The notes beneath the pieces were generated by a model. The model saw nothing but the letters and a program-made list of their open reading frames with translations. It searched no databases and was not told the DNA's origin. This document shows positions 1 to 12,330 of a DNA stretch of 64,000 nt, in pieces; positions within the stretch are counted from its first letter, which is position 1, and every line of letters begins with the position of its first letter. A program made the position numbers and the translations under genes. This DNA comes from Sphagnum compactum (lineage: Eukaryota > Bryophyta > Sphagnopsida > Sphagnales), in assembly GCA_965153455.1 (NCBI GenBank), contig OZ234494.1:3286001-3350000 (forward strand). The letters run 5' to 3'.

Positions 1-129
1 AACAAATTTTTACATGAATAGAGAGAGAAAGACCTTCTTCATGGACGGATGGATTGATAAATGATTCATCCAAAAATGTCTTTTAAAGAATGAAAAATAA
101 AGTCAAAATATACTGTAGATTATTATGGA

Positions 130-850
130 GCAATTTTCAAGCAATGGGTTGGCTTCACCACATCCAAAAAGGAAAGGAAAAACATAGATGATGGTGAAGC
201 TTCATCTATCACCATCATACCTAACCCAGAAGGAAGAACCATTCCGATGACGACGACGATGATGATGATGAGAGGAATGGATGATTTTCCCAAATGGGAT
301 TTCACACCAATTCCAAAAAGAAAAATCATATAGATGATGATGATGATGAAGATGATGATGATGATGATGAGAGGAATGGATGATTTTTTCCAAATGGGAT
401 TTCACACCAATTCCAAAAAGAAAACTCATATAGATGATGGTGAAGATGATGATGATGATGAGAGGAATGGATGAATTTTTCCAAATGGGATTTCACACCA
501 ATTCCAAAAAGAGAAATCATATAGATGATGATGATGATGAGAGGAATGGATGATTTTTTCCAAATGGGATTTCACACCAATTCCAAAAAGAAAAATCATA
601 TAGATGATGATGATGATGATGATGATGAGAGGAATGGATGATTTTTTCCAAATGGGATTTCACACCAAATCCAAAAAGAAAAAACCATATCGATGATGAT
701 GAAGATGATGAGAGGAATGGATGATTTTTTCCAACGGGGATTTCACACCAAATCCAAAAGGAAAATCCGAATAGATGATGATGAAGATGATGATGAGAAT
801 GGATGATTTTTTTCCAAATGGGTATTCACAACAAATCCAAAAGAGAGAGG
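130..850. repeat. Minisatellite, about 7 units of 78-100 bp
   Basis: A block built around a conserved core (GGAATGGATGATTTTTTCC, then AAATGGGATTTCACACCA, then ATTCCAAAAAG) recurs about seven times, with the AAATGGG element near 292, 392, 483, 572, 650, 733 (mutated to AACGGGG) and 816. Between cores lies a GAT/GATGAT microsatellite of variable length, which explains the variable period of 78-100 bp. On the minus strand all frames read open as His-rich or Ser-rich peptides, a by-product of the trinucleotide repeat. There is no codon structure or recognisable protein, so I treat it as non-coding. Confidence 0.9.
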
Positions 851-1666
851 GAAAAAAAAAAGAAAAAAAAGTCAAAAATTTAAGAGAAAAAAAATTTTCT
901 GCATAAACTTTAAACTTCTGACTATACACAGAAGTTAATTTATTTATGTAATTTATTTATTCATTCTTTTTTCCTACTGCACAAAAATAATGTCTGGCAG
1001 ATTGGGGAATGTGGAAGGATTTTCAAATTCAAAAAAAGGCTCAGTGGGTATTAACTAGGGTTGAAAGCTAGTTAGTGTTTTGAACTCACACATTTGGCGC
1101 AAAAAACTAACTACCCATTTTACTCAACAACTTACATGACCCAATGAAGAGAGAGAATCAGTTGTGTAGGCTTTTTGTCTGGAGTTTCAGACTCAATGGA
1201 GTTGGTTTAGGGTTTCCTTCAGAGTGGACCCAAGAAACCCCCAAAAAAAAAAACTAAAGGTACCCAAATGTACCTACCAGCCTAATCCTTTGCTTCCAGA
1301 GAGACAAGATCCAAAAATAATATTTAACTTATTATTTAGTATTTTTTTTAAAATTATATAATTTTTTTGAGAAAGTGAAAAATTAAAAACTTCATAAATC
1401 TAGGTGCCTATTCCCCATATTGAGCAAACAAATTTGTTTTGAGAAGTGGGTTGTTGTTTCAGAGTTTAGTGGCAGAGGAGGAAATTGTGTAGTAATAGTG
1501 TGGATGGATGGATGAAAGGAATGGATGAATCTAAAGTCAACAGTTACCCATCAGATGATGGATGAATAATAGAATTGGTTAAAAACTTATGACAGGATTT
1601 TATTTTTTTACTGATGCATTTAATGGGTCTTCCATCTTAATGAGTTGAGGTAAAGACAGTAAAAGA

Positions 1667-1685
1667 TGGGGGGGGGGGGGGGGGT
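1667..1685. repeat. Poly-G tract
   Basis: About 17 consecutive G residues, followed by TGTGGGG and soon after by a run of A. It is a homopolymer and also a potential G-quadruplex sequence. Its exact length is likely to be unreliable in any assembly. The rest of 850-2000 shows no gene or element that I can recognise. Confidence 0.8.
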
Positions 1686-2008
1686 GTGGGGAGAGAAAAA
1701 AAAAAAATCTTTACTTAAGTTTTACCAAATTTGTTCATCATCCAATTGATTACAAGTTTTAAATGTCAAGTTCATCCATTTTGTTCATCCATTTCATCAT
1801 TCCTCCTTTTCATCTGCTTTTTGAAATTCACAAAACACCCATTGCAAATGAAAATTGTTAGTTCAAATAGAGTTAAAAAAGAGCCACCTGTTACTTGTTG
1901 CCCTTCATCCTTCCTTCATCCATCCTTGCATTGTGACTTAGGAGTCACCCCATACCACTCATTCAACAATCATTTGGATTTCATTCATTTGTGGGTCATG
2001 GGTGTCGC

Positions 2009-2470
2009 TAAGTAGGGCTTAAAAGATGGGCCTTGAAGTGAATGTCAATGAAGACTCACAAGTTGGACTAGATGAATTTCATCCACTTTCTCAACCTCCT
2101 ATTCCATAGCTCTTCTTCTCTCTCTCTCTACATCATGGGTGTGTGGCATCGGCCGTTGTTGCGAAGTAGGGCTTAAGGTGTTAAACAAAGTCGGCTTTTG
2201 AAGTGAATTGTAAAAGAAGACTCACAAGATTGATTGGATGAATTTCATCCACTTCCTCAACCTTTTTATTGTTTTAAGCCCTCTTCTCTCTACATCATGG
2301 GTGAGGCATTGGGTGTGGCTACTAAGTAGGTCTTAAAAGTGCTAATAATAAGGCCAAGTGAATGGAAGAGAGGGCTCACAACTTTGATTGGATGAATTTC
2401 ATCCAACCTCTCAAGCTTCTGTTTCTAAGCTCTTTCTCTCTCTATATGTATCTATCTATGTATTTATTTA
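2009..2470. repeat. Three tandem copies of a roughly 155 bp repeat
   Basis: Three diverged copies begin with AAGTAGGGCTTAA or a variant near 2010, 2164 and 2324. Each continues through a conserved GAAGACTCACAA-like segment, then GGATGAATTTCATCCA, then a pyrimidine-rich stretch with CTCTCTACATCATGGGTG. The embedded GGATGAATTTCATCC is itself a palindrome. There is no convincing reading frame. The copies differ by many substitutions and small indels, so the array is old. Confidence 0.8.
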
Positions 2471-3014
2471 CTCTCATTCCATGCTCCATTAAGTAGGTTT
2501 TTTTATGTCAATTCTCCAGCATTGAAAGGCCACAACTAACTAAAACTTTCATTAGTACCACCTAGTCAGATGAGGTACATAGCTGAATGTGAATGCCAGG
2601 AGGTGAGTAAAGTTAAGCTATTAAGTAAGCTTCATGGACAAAAGGCAAAACCCTAAACCCAAGAAGTACTTGCCACTTGGGTTTGGTAAGAGCAAGAAGG
2701 TTCTAGAATGTGGGGGTGCTTCAATTTCATAACAACAACAACAACAACAATTCCATTACACTTTTACTCACAGCATTTTACAGGTCTGGATAATTATAAT
2801 GGCCTTACCCCAAGTTCACTAACCTTCAAAACCCAGTTCTTAAAATTGAAGCCTTCGAAGAGTTGAGTTGTCTGCAAAGTACCCCTAAAGATTAGGGGGG
2901 CGAGAATGAGTGACAACTCTTTTCATACTGAGATTTATTAAAATTTCCTTACTTTGCAGATACCACTGAAAGAGGGGGATAGGGGGGTTGAAAGCAGCAT
3001 GCCCAAAAGACAGC

Positions 3015-3142
3015 GTGAAGACAGGGTGAAGACTTTAGAGATAACTCAATTGTTGTTTGAAGAGGGGTCTGATGTCTAGTGAAGATAGGGTGAAGACTTT
3101 ACAGATAACTCAATTGTTGTTTGAAGAGGGGTCTGATGTCTA
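3015..3142. repeat. Recent 64 bp tandem duplication
   Basis: The segment starting GTGAAGACAGGGTGAAGAC at 3015 is repeated from 3079 with only a few substitutions (ACAGGG to ATAGGG, TTTAGAG to TTTACAG). The two copies lie head to tail with no spacer. The near identity points to a recent duplication in non-coding DNA. Confidence 0.85.
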
Positions 3143-3323
3143 ATTGAGTGTTTTGGGATCGGTAGGAAATGATTTTGGACATATGAGACTTGTGCTGGTA
3201 TTGAAACATGAACTAGATTTTTAAAGACAAGGCGGGGATCTTGGTGGCAGTTGTGCATTCAATTCCCCAATTTCAAATGTTGAACTGGTGGTATGAATAA
3301 AGCTCATACTTATGGACGGACTA

Positions 3324-3418
3324 GGTAACCGGCTGAAGCGTGCCAGTTACCATGAATAATGTCGGAGGAGTCCTCCGAGCACGTCTTGGTAACCTGTGTG
3401 CTCAAGCTGCTGGTTACC
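3324..3418. repeat. Imperfect inverted repeat bounded by GGTAACC
   Basis: The left arm, 3324-3351, begins GGTAACC and ends GTTACC. The right arm, 3388-3418, also begins GGTAACC and ends GGTTACC, and its reverse complement aligns with the left arm over about 28 positions with gaps. The roughly 36-base loop contains a perfect 7+7 palindrome (CGGAGGA G TCCTCCG) at about 3363-3377. The sequence could fold as a cruciform or an RNA hairpin, or be a short foldback element. No function is shown. Confidence 0.6.
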
Positions 3419-4601
3419 GAACATAACCCATCCCTTGTGAGGATTGAGATGTCCTCTTTTCATCCATGCAACAAGTGGGTGGTTTTGAAACTTTCATCCA
3501 AGTGGTCAAGAGATGCGGAGGAGTCATTGGGCCAATAATGAGAGCTCAAGGTGGGGGGGGGGTTACCTTGTGCTAATTAGTAGGTTATGAATGAACCGGA
3601 GTTCAAAGGTTATGGGGTTTATTTAGGGTTCAGGTTTAGGGTTTAGGTTGTCGTCCCTTGCAACTTGATAAATTCTTTGATTTTTGAGAACCATGGTTAT
3701 ATATGGAACCAAGTTTATGTGATTGAAGGAGCCACACATATCATGTGTGACGACTACCAACACTACTACTACTACTAGAGATCACGGTTGTTATTACTTT
3801 GAATTTGTTTTGAGAGACGAAGGCAAATGTTTGCCGTGATGCTTCTTCTATGTCATGTTTGTTTTCCACGAAATTCATTTCTCTCATGTGACATAGGTGA
3901 TGTTGTAACTTTCTTGAGTATGGTATTGATAATAGGATTATTTTTAATTCGATTTGATACACTCTTAATAATTAAGCTTTTCAAATCATATTGGTGTTTT
4001 TGTGAACTAATGTGAGGTGATTACAAGATATTCACAATGTGAACAACAAGTAAGGTTTAAGGTTTTAGTTTGTTTTGTCTACCCTCTGCACAAAGATGGC
4101 GAAAGGGGTTGCATTGTTATTGTTTTTCTTAGATTATCCATCATTGCAAAAAACTTTATGAGGGCGAATGAGGGAAAGAAAGCTTGTTTTGTTGTTTGTA
4201 AACATTTGCAAAACCTAATCAAATCAAACATACAAGTACATTATCTTATAGCCTTAAAAAAGACCTTTTCAACATTATTGAATTCCTTGAATGATGCTTT
4301 GAGTGAGTGCAAGCTATCGTTTTGAATTTTTTTGTCTTTTCATTTTTTGTTTTTAACCTTTGTTGTTTAAATTTTGTGAAAACGGACGATATGTTATGGA
4401 TTGAGAACATTGTTGAAAGCACACCAACTCTTCCATTTTTGACCAATTCTAAAGTTGACATGATTAATTTCATGGATCCTCACAAGGTGTTGCTAGAAGG
4501 AGTGCACTTTCAGCCTTTTCAAGTGCATGAAATGGAGTTGAATTTGAAGGTTGGGTAAAAAGTGAAGGGTTGAAGCATCAATTTTCAAAAATGAAAAAGG
4601 A

Positions 4602-4698
4602 TTTGGATTTATTAAAGATCTTTAAACCAGTTCCATTCCAAACAAGAAAATTTGGATTTATAAGAGATCTTTAAACCGGTTCTCATTCCAAACAAAAG
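4602..4698. repeat. 48 bp tandem duplication
   Basis: Two copies of a segment running from ATTTGGATTTAT through AGATCTTTAAACC to CATTCCAAACAA lie head to tail with small differences. The surrounding 3.5-7.5 kb is AT-rich and shows only short chance ORFs; I see no gene in it. Confidence 0.6.
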
Positions 4699-7581
4699 AA
4701 CACCAAAAAAAATATGATTGTGATGAAAGACAAAAATGAAGTTGAAAAAGTTGAAAGAAGATCCATTGTGTGTAGTAAGAGTTTAAAAAGAAAGGGAAAA
4801 AAAAAACCATGAAAAAAAGAAAAAAATACCAAAGGTTAACTTAATCCTTTCACATGTCAACGACACGTTTTTTATATTGAACCCCAAGCCTTTAGACACA
4901 TTCATTGTACCATAGAAAAAAATGTTGATGTGAAAAAATGAAGGAAAAAAGTTCACAAATTTTTTATATTTGGTTTTTAATGTGTAGTAAAAATTATAAA
5001 AAGGAGAGTTCAAAATTTGTATTTCATATCATATTTGTTTAAATCTTTAAATGGATGATTACCACTTTTTCTACACCTTTGTATGGATGATCTCCACTTC
5101 AATTCCAAACAAAATTTCTTGAAAAGAATGTTGGTTTAGTAGACTTTTACTGTAAGAATCATTGAATATTAAGAAATTTTGTTGGTAAAAAATCAATAAA
5201 ATATAAATTGATTTTTTAGGGGAAATTAGGGCGGGGATTGGTGGAAAGTGATCGTTTAGTAAGATTCTGATTTCTAGTGCTAGAGTTGTTTGAATGTTTA
5301 ATAAATTTTTCATTGAAATTTCAATGAAATACAAATCAAAAAAGTTATGAAAAAATTAAGGGACTTTTTTGGTATTGTTGGGAAGTGCTTAACGTGTAGG
5401 ATTATGGAGATGATTTTGTAATTTTTAGACCTAAGATGTGGAAAATAATGAATTTTGAGTAATCTTTCTCATTGGAAATTCAATAAAAATTCGAAACTCA
5501 AATTCGATTAATTGGGGCAACAAGTTCACACTTGGGCCAACAACACATGCCACACTACCATAGTATTTAAGCTAGTTCAACAACAAGGTGCCTAATAATA
5601 ATATTTTATTGTCATTTGCTTTTAGTAATAAAAATAATGACATTTTACAATTATGCACCATACTAAATAATGAAACTACTTTGCTTAGAGTTTTTTTTTC
5701 AAATTTTGGGGATGCCAAGTTAGTCTTTTTCCAAAGTTTTTGGCAATTCCAAAAAATTTAATGCCTATCAAGCCTAGGTATTAAGGTAACGTATACTAAT
5801 TCGAACATGGTTCACCCTTTCAAATTTCACATCAAACATTCAAGATTCATTAACTTATTACCATAGGGGTGTCAAATTTTAACACTGAAACATTGGGACA
5901 ATGAACCAAAATGGTTCGTTGTGATGTTTAGAAATTAATTGATCAAAGTTGACCTTATAAAAGTTCATTTTGTCTTAGCATCCTTGTTGTTTTCAAAAAA
6001 CACTCACGACAAGGTGTAAATGAATGCAGTATGGATTTCAAAAAAAATTGTTGTTGTCAAATCAAAGAAGAAGAATTATAACAAAAAAGAACAAGGTCTA
6101 CAACAACACCAATGACAACACATATGTTGTTTTCAAACAACTAATTCAATTTGCCTTTTTGAACACACGAAAAATAATTGAAATAACCAATGTTATCAAC
6201 TATCTTACATCTTTTTCCTTCAAAAACAAAATCCCAAAGTAGATAGACTTTTGGTATTGACAACACTTATGTTTTGCAACTATTCAACAACCCTCTATTG
6301 TGGCAACAACACCTTCCACATACATCGGGTCAAACTTTTTTGAGGTTTAGTTAAAGATCAAATCCCCTCATTGTTCATTGGATTCATAGAACTACTTAAC
6401 CCATTTTTACCATGTAATGCATTACTTCAAGGTCTATATGGTGTAATAATAAAAAAACTTGAATTCCCATTCCCTTACACCCTAAACTCATTCTAGATCC
6501 TCCTCCATTAGAAAGCCAAAAACCAAAAAAATGAACAAGCTTGAACACTAACTATACACTTTGATTCTCCAAACCATGAGCTCTCTTGGAAGCTCTTTTT
6601 TTTGTTCAGGACCAATTGGTTTTCCCTCCAAAATGATGGCATGCAAGCTAAATCACAATTTGATGTGTCCTACGTCATTTGATTTTCTTTTAGACAAAAT
6701 CATCAAATAACTAAAGAGTTGATCTTTTCTTTCACTAAACTCACCTTACATTCTAACAATGTTTTAAAACGTATGTATTCCAAGTGTTCAACTTGCGCTT
6801 TTTAACTTCTAACTGAGACAAACAAATTCCCATTAAGGCTACTTGTTATAATCCCAAAAGATGACACCACCATAGTTGAAAAGGAGCCTTTCCTTTGGGT
6901 CTCTACTGAATAATATTTACTTTTGAAGATTTATTTTTTAACAAATAAAATATTATTGAATACTCCGCTTTGTTGTACATGAATTCTCATATGCACTTCA
7001 AAAGTCTTTGTAATCTTTCTCCTAATGAAATTGGACTTGTGGTGCAACAAGCTTTGTCATATGACCCAATACATTCAACATTTATGGTGATGTGCGGCGC
7101 ATCAATCATTGTATTGTTGGGAAGATGTGAGAAGACATGAGATAATGATGAACTTCCTTAACAAGATTATGGTGGGGATGTCTAACACAATTATAAAGTT
7201 TGCTTGAATGAATGAAGAATTGTTTCTATGAATGATCATTTACGTAAATTATTTTTTAAAAATGAGAGAAAGCACAAAATGACACATTCATAGCCAAAGA
7301 AACCAAAAATGATGTTTAGATTAATATTTTTTTAATAATTAAATATAATAATAATATAATTTCAATAGATTCTTTCCTATTGCGAAACAAAAAGTGTAAG
7401 GCAAGGTGGCCTCATGGAGGGGGGGAGCATTCTTAATATAAGGGGCAAAAGCGGAGGCAATAACCAAGTCCAACCCCACATTTTCACAAATGTCACCCAC
7501 CCGTGGGTGTGACCCATTGCAATGCACAAGGAAAACATTACCACCTTACAAGAGGCATGTTATGCTTTTTTGTTCTCTAAA

Positions 7582-7850
7582 GGTGCATTCACACTTGGTG
7601 TTAGGGACTCTCGTGTTGAACCACGGCCCATTTTAGGGACTAACCGGGACATGAGAGTCCCTAACCATGCTAGTCATTTAGGACTAACCACCCAAGTTAG
7701 GCTACCATGAACATTTTATTATGTTGTTAAGCTAACATTCACTCAACATTAAAGGTTATCGGCTTCCATTTTAACATTGAAAATGCCACCTAGGATGCCA
7801 CCTAGATTTTCATTTTTTAACACCGGCTTAACATCAAGTGTGAATGCACC
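7582..7850. mobile_element. MITE-like element with 22 bp terminal inverted repeats
   Basis: The left end reads GGTGCATTCACACTTGGTG and the right end is TCAAGTGTGAATGCACC. Over 22 bp (7582-7603 against 7829-7850) the two termini are inverted copies with one mismatch. The element is about 269 bp and has no coding capacity. An internal inverted pair, TTAGGGACTCTC at 7601-7612 and GAGAGTCCCTAA at 7653-7664, adds a second hairpin. I see no clear target-site duplication, so the superfamily is undetermined. It ends about 490 bp upstream of the start codon of the next gene. Confidence 0.65.
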
Positions 7851-8338
7851 ATATGTGTTTTGATAAAGGAGGAAGAAGGTGGGAACATTCTCAATTGCCA
7901 CGTGGGCTAGCAAAATGGGTTGCCACGTAGGCGAGCAAAAGAGTTGCCAGCATGAAAGAAACAAAAAAAGTGTGTTTCCCAATTTTCCCAATTTTGGGAA
8001 GAAGAGAATTTTGTTGGTACTTTACAAACTTCCAATTGGGAACATGAGAAATTGATGTGTTTGTTTGTTTGTTTGTTGCTTGCTCCCAAAAAAATTTCAT
8101 ACAATTGTGTTGATGCAAAACTTGCAATTCTTGCCAAAGAAATAGTCCAAAAAAAATAAAAAATTGGTGTGAGAATTTGGTGTTGGTGCAAAACTTGCAA
8201 TTTTTGCAAAGAAAGAGAAATATTTTTTGGTTGTGTCTGTTTGTTTGTGCAAGGGGGGGATTTTGTTCCTCTTTTGTTGTTGATTGTTGTTGTTGTTGTT
8301 GCCTTCTTTTGTTTGTGTTTGTGATTGAAGAAGAATCC

Positions 8339-8619
8339 ATGGCGGAGGAGGAGGAGGAGGAGGAGGAGGAGGAGAGGGAGCTCCGTAGTACTAGTAGGAG
8401 TAATGGTAACAGTAGTAGCTCCACCTTGCTGCCCAATTGGGAGGAATACGTGAACTTAGAGGTAAGAGTTGAAATCTGTTTGCACTTTTTTCTCTTTTTT
8501 TTGGGCAATTTTTGAGTTTTTGGGTGGTGTTGTTGAGCCATGATGGATGCTGGACTTGCAGGAGCAACTAATGTGAATTCTGGAGCAGTATTGCTGCAGC
8601 AGCTATTGAGAAAGACTCT

Positions 8620-8664
<45 letters not shown>

Positions 8665-10638
8665 GAGGTTCTTTGTATCTGTATGCATGGTGGTTGTCTG
8701 TCTCTGATTGGGAGTTTTTTTTTTTCTTGGGTTTTGGGTTTTGGGGATTCTTAGCTTTGTGTTTGTTTATTTTGGTTTCTTCCATAGATTCATTCGTTAT
8801 TGTAAGTAAGTGAGGAACTCCACAATGTATACAACAACTGTGGTTGCAATAGTTTGAGAAGGAAGATGAAGGACACATGATGTTTCATGTTTCTTTCTCG
8901 CAACAAGAGTAACTGCTTCTTCTTCTTTTTTCTTTTTCTTCTTCTTCTTTTTGCTTCCTTGGGGCATCAAGTGTTTTGCTTCTTTCATTCAGAGATGGGT
9001 ACTTTCTATCTTTTGGGAAGAGGGGTTGGGGAGGAAGAAGAAGAAAGAACATAACGGTTGCCTATTCCCGATCACCGTCTTTGTTTGTATTTTTCATTAA
9101 GTAATGTGAGAATTAGGAGAATTGCATTGAGCTGTTGTTGATTAGGGTTTTGCTTTGGCCCATATGATGAAGTCAGTCACTTATTCTTTCTCAGTCTCAA
9201 TTTTCTTCAGGAGGCAAAAATTTGATCAGCAATGGACATGTGGAATTTTTGGTTGTTTGAACAGGATGTCGCAAACAGGTATTTATCGGAAGAGATTATC
9301 CCCCTCCAAGACGTGGCTGGAGTACAAGGAGCAAAGCAGCAGAATTACTTGGAAAAAAAACTTGAGCAAAAATGTGGTACTACAAAACACATGCAACAGA
9401 TAGCAGCAGCAGCAGCTGACAATCACCGGAATGCGAGCTTTGATTCAAACACACAATGTCGTACTGCAACAGACATGTTCAATGACATGCACGGAACATC
9501 AACTGAGTTGGTAGAAGATGCAACAAATTATACAGGTGACAAAACCCATGATTCTGGAGCATTTTAGGGTTTCTCAAGTCTGTAGGTAGAGAGAGAGAGA
9601 GTTCAGAGAATTGTGATATTGGGAATTTCTTTGATCGAGAGCTTCTTGTTTCAACACTGTTGATAAGTATAACAATATGTGACAATTACCCCAATCATCA
9701 GATCTGAAGATTGCCGACAACCATTGTAAACAAACAAACAAACAAAATGGAATTGATGCTGCTTCATTGCTTCCAGGCCCAGCTATGCATTATGATGGTC
9801 CGAAACATGCATCCAAAATGGGAAATACTGATGCTGGGACTGGCACTGATGGAGGTCACACAGCGAGATGGAGGGGTGGAATTGAGTATGGTACATTCAA
9901 GGGTGTCTAATTAAAGTCTGTAAGAAAATATGGTCCAGTGGTGGTGGCAACCTAAACCTAAACCCCTTGTTTTTCTCCTTGTGAAACTGTGAAGGATGAT
10001 GATCTGTGAATGTCTAATGACTCTGTCAAATGATACTAGTTTTTCAGTGGTGTGAATGAGAGAGAGAGAGAGAGATCTGGGTGCTGGGTTATTTTACACC
10101 GTCTCAAGTCTCTTGTGCGCAGGTAGTACTAGCATATGAAGAGCGACCAGAAAGAAAGCACAGTTTAGGGAATCAAACAAGGTGACTATCATTCAGCTCA
10201 AACAAATATGATTTGCCCATCTGTTGCTGCACACCCATTGAATTTTCCCATGGGAGAGAAGAATGATGGCAGCTTTCAGAGTTTCTTTTATTTATGTATA
10301 GAATGGTAATTGCATATTTGAAACAAGATTTGCAGTGTCTGTGTTGTTTTACTATTTTTTCTGTGATCCTCTTTCTTATGAATCTTCCCCTAACACTTTG
10401 TGACTTCCTGGGGCCTCCACTGAATCTTTTGACTGATCATCATCATCATCCTCCAAAAGCAGGAGCAGAAAATAGGAAGGATTTGTTTGCCAGGTGTGAA
10501 TTTCTTGATGAGATGTGCAAGAAGCATCTCTCTCCTGAATCTAGCTTGTGTCTTTGCAACTTCCCCAACAATTACACGCATGAAACGAAAGGAAAGGAAA
10601 GGAAAGGAATTCTCTTGAGGATTCCGCAAATAGAATGA
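8339..10638 (+). CDS. Uncharacterised five-exon gene (inferred model)
   Basis: I do not recognise the family. The model joins five open, frame-compatible segments: 8339-8461, 9265-9535, 9702-9904, 10123-10181 and 10494-10638 (about 266 codons). Junction phases agree throughout. Intron 1 is GTAAGA...TTGAACAG, intron 2 GTGACA...CATCAG, intron 3 GTCTAA...GCGCAG (weak donor), intron 4 GTGACT...TTGCCAG. The protein starts with Met-Ala and a run of ten Glu from a GGA microsatellite. Then come a Ser-rich stretch, the motif NWEEYVNLEDVANRYLSEE, an alanine run, a Gly-rich segment ending RWRGGIEYGTFKG, and a charged C-terminus with CEFLDEMCKKH and GILLRIPQIE. No membrane segment is evident. If intron 3 is wrong, the frame stops at 9908-9910. 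Exons 1-2 are better supported than exons 4-5. A regulatory or scaffold protein is possible, but that is a guess. Confidence 0.4.
8625..8661. repeat. AG dinucleotide microsatellite
   Basis: About 17 AG units lie inside intron 1 of the five-exon gene. Shorter AG runs occur at 9586-9602 and 10058-10074, in the introns of the same model. AG runs also sit near or inside most other genes in the window. Confidence 0.9.
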
Positions 10639-12228
10639 TGATAATAGGGATGATGGAAAGAGAAGGAATTGTTGGGTTCTTTTTTCCTTTTGGTGAGTTA
10701 AGAGAGTTTTGTTCATGAACATTTTGGAGATTGAATTGTGGTTTGCACCATGCTTGTTGTTGCTGTGAGCTTCTTGTCCACAGAGAACACTCCTGGGTCT
10801 GGTGGTTTTTATTTGTTTTTGGTTTTGGGGACTCTTTTGGGTGGTTGGGTCTCTTTCCACTAGAGTGATGGTGAGCTCACTTGAGCCATGCTTCCTGGAG
10901 CTTCAAACAAGTCAAGCATAACCAAAAACATTTGCACCAAATCTCCTCTACTGTAGAGATCTTTTTCTTCTGATGATGATGATGATGATGATGATGGGTG
11001 CTGCTGCAAAAGTGAGGCATAAGTTTGTGGCAAAATGCATGGAGCTGCTTATGTTGGTGTTAGACCATGCCATCACAAACACAGTTACTCCACAAATCCG
11101 CCTGGTTTTATTGTGTATAGGAACTTAAAGACATGGCTTCATCTCTTGTCAATTCTTGGCTGAAATATGTGAACTGTATTTTGTTTTGTTCAACGGAAGC
11201 AAAGAAAGAAAGCAAGCAATAGTATGCGAGTGAGCTTTTCAGTTCTCTGATCAATACGAACAAAGCTGTGATTGCACACCATTGTTGTTTGCAGGATTTA
11301 GTGGAAGGAGTGAACCAAAGAAGTGAGCTTTTCTTGTACAGAACATGAAGCTTTTCTTGTCACTGGGATGAATGAGAGGGGTTGTTCACATGACATTATG
11401 GTCTGGGGTGGCAGATTATGTCATTTTCTTGACCACATTTATATGACATAATCATCCGCTGATGATTCATACGGCACGTAATAGTGACCAAAATGACATC
11501 CCAGACCTTAAAAGTCATGGAATGGTCTTGCTCTTGCCCATTATTATGTTGGGTGTGTTGATGACATTCTTGCCCTAATGGGTTAAATTGTTGAAAATTG
11601 AAAACCATCTAAATTTTATTATTAAATATGCATAACACAAGATTTTGCATGTTTATTCCTCACCTATTGAAAATTTGAAAAATTAAATTTGAAATTGTTG
11701 AACTTCATTTTTTAAAAGAAATGTAAATATTCATCAAACAAGTGTTAAACAACAATTATAGGTACAATATCTCAACAAGACTTGATTTGGACATTTTAGA
11801 CTTGTAAATATTTTTATTCAAAATCATAATTAAATCTAATGCAATAGACTATGGACAAGCCCATGGATTTGAATCGATTGTCCAAGCTTTGGAAGAAATT
11901 TTCCTTGAATGCATTATTATGTGCCCTTCTCAATGAGTTCATGAATGTGGGAGAATTGGAACTATGGTTTAGATTATGAAATCAATGGAAGATGAAAGGA
12001 TTTTCTCAAACTTATTTGCATGAAAATGAAACTTGAACAAATTTTTTGAACATTTGGATTTGGCAATTCATATGTATGCATGCAACCTTCTTAATTTATG
12101 TTCTTAATTTTTTCCTTTTGATGATATCATCACAACTTGGATTGAGGAAAAAAACGAGGGGTCTTTTAACTTGACACACATTTTGAATAATCACTGTTGT
12201 TATGTAGATGCACAACTAGTTTTTTGAA

Positions 12229-12330
12229 ACATCATGGTTGCCTTATGTTATAATACACGACAACTTTGCACACCCACAACATCATGGTTGCCATATGTTA
12301 TAGTACATAACAACTTTGCATACTCACAAA
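12229..12330. repeat. About 50 bp tandem duplication
   Basis: Two copies of ACATCATGGTTGCC(T)TATGTTATA-type sequence followed by ACAACTTTGCA, starting near 12229 and 12280, lie head to tail. The wider interval 10.7-13.5 kb is AT-rich, with only short ORFs and no protein I can recognise. Confidence 0.6.

Noticed and set aside
130-930. His-rich minus-strand ORFs
   Set aside because: They follow the GAT/ATC microsatellite in every frame and vary with repeat length. There is no start context or family similarity.
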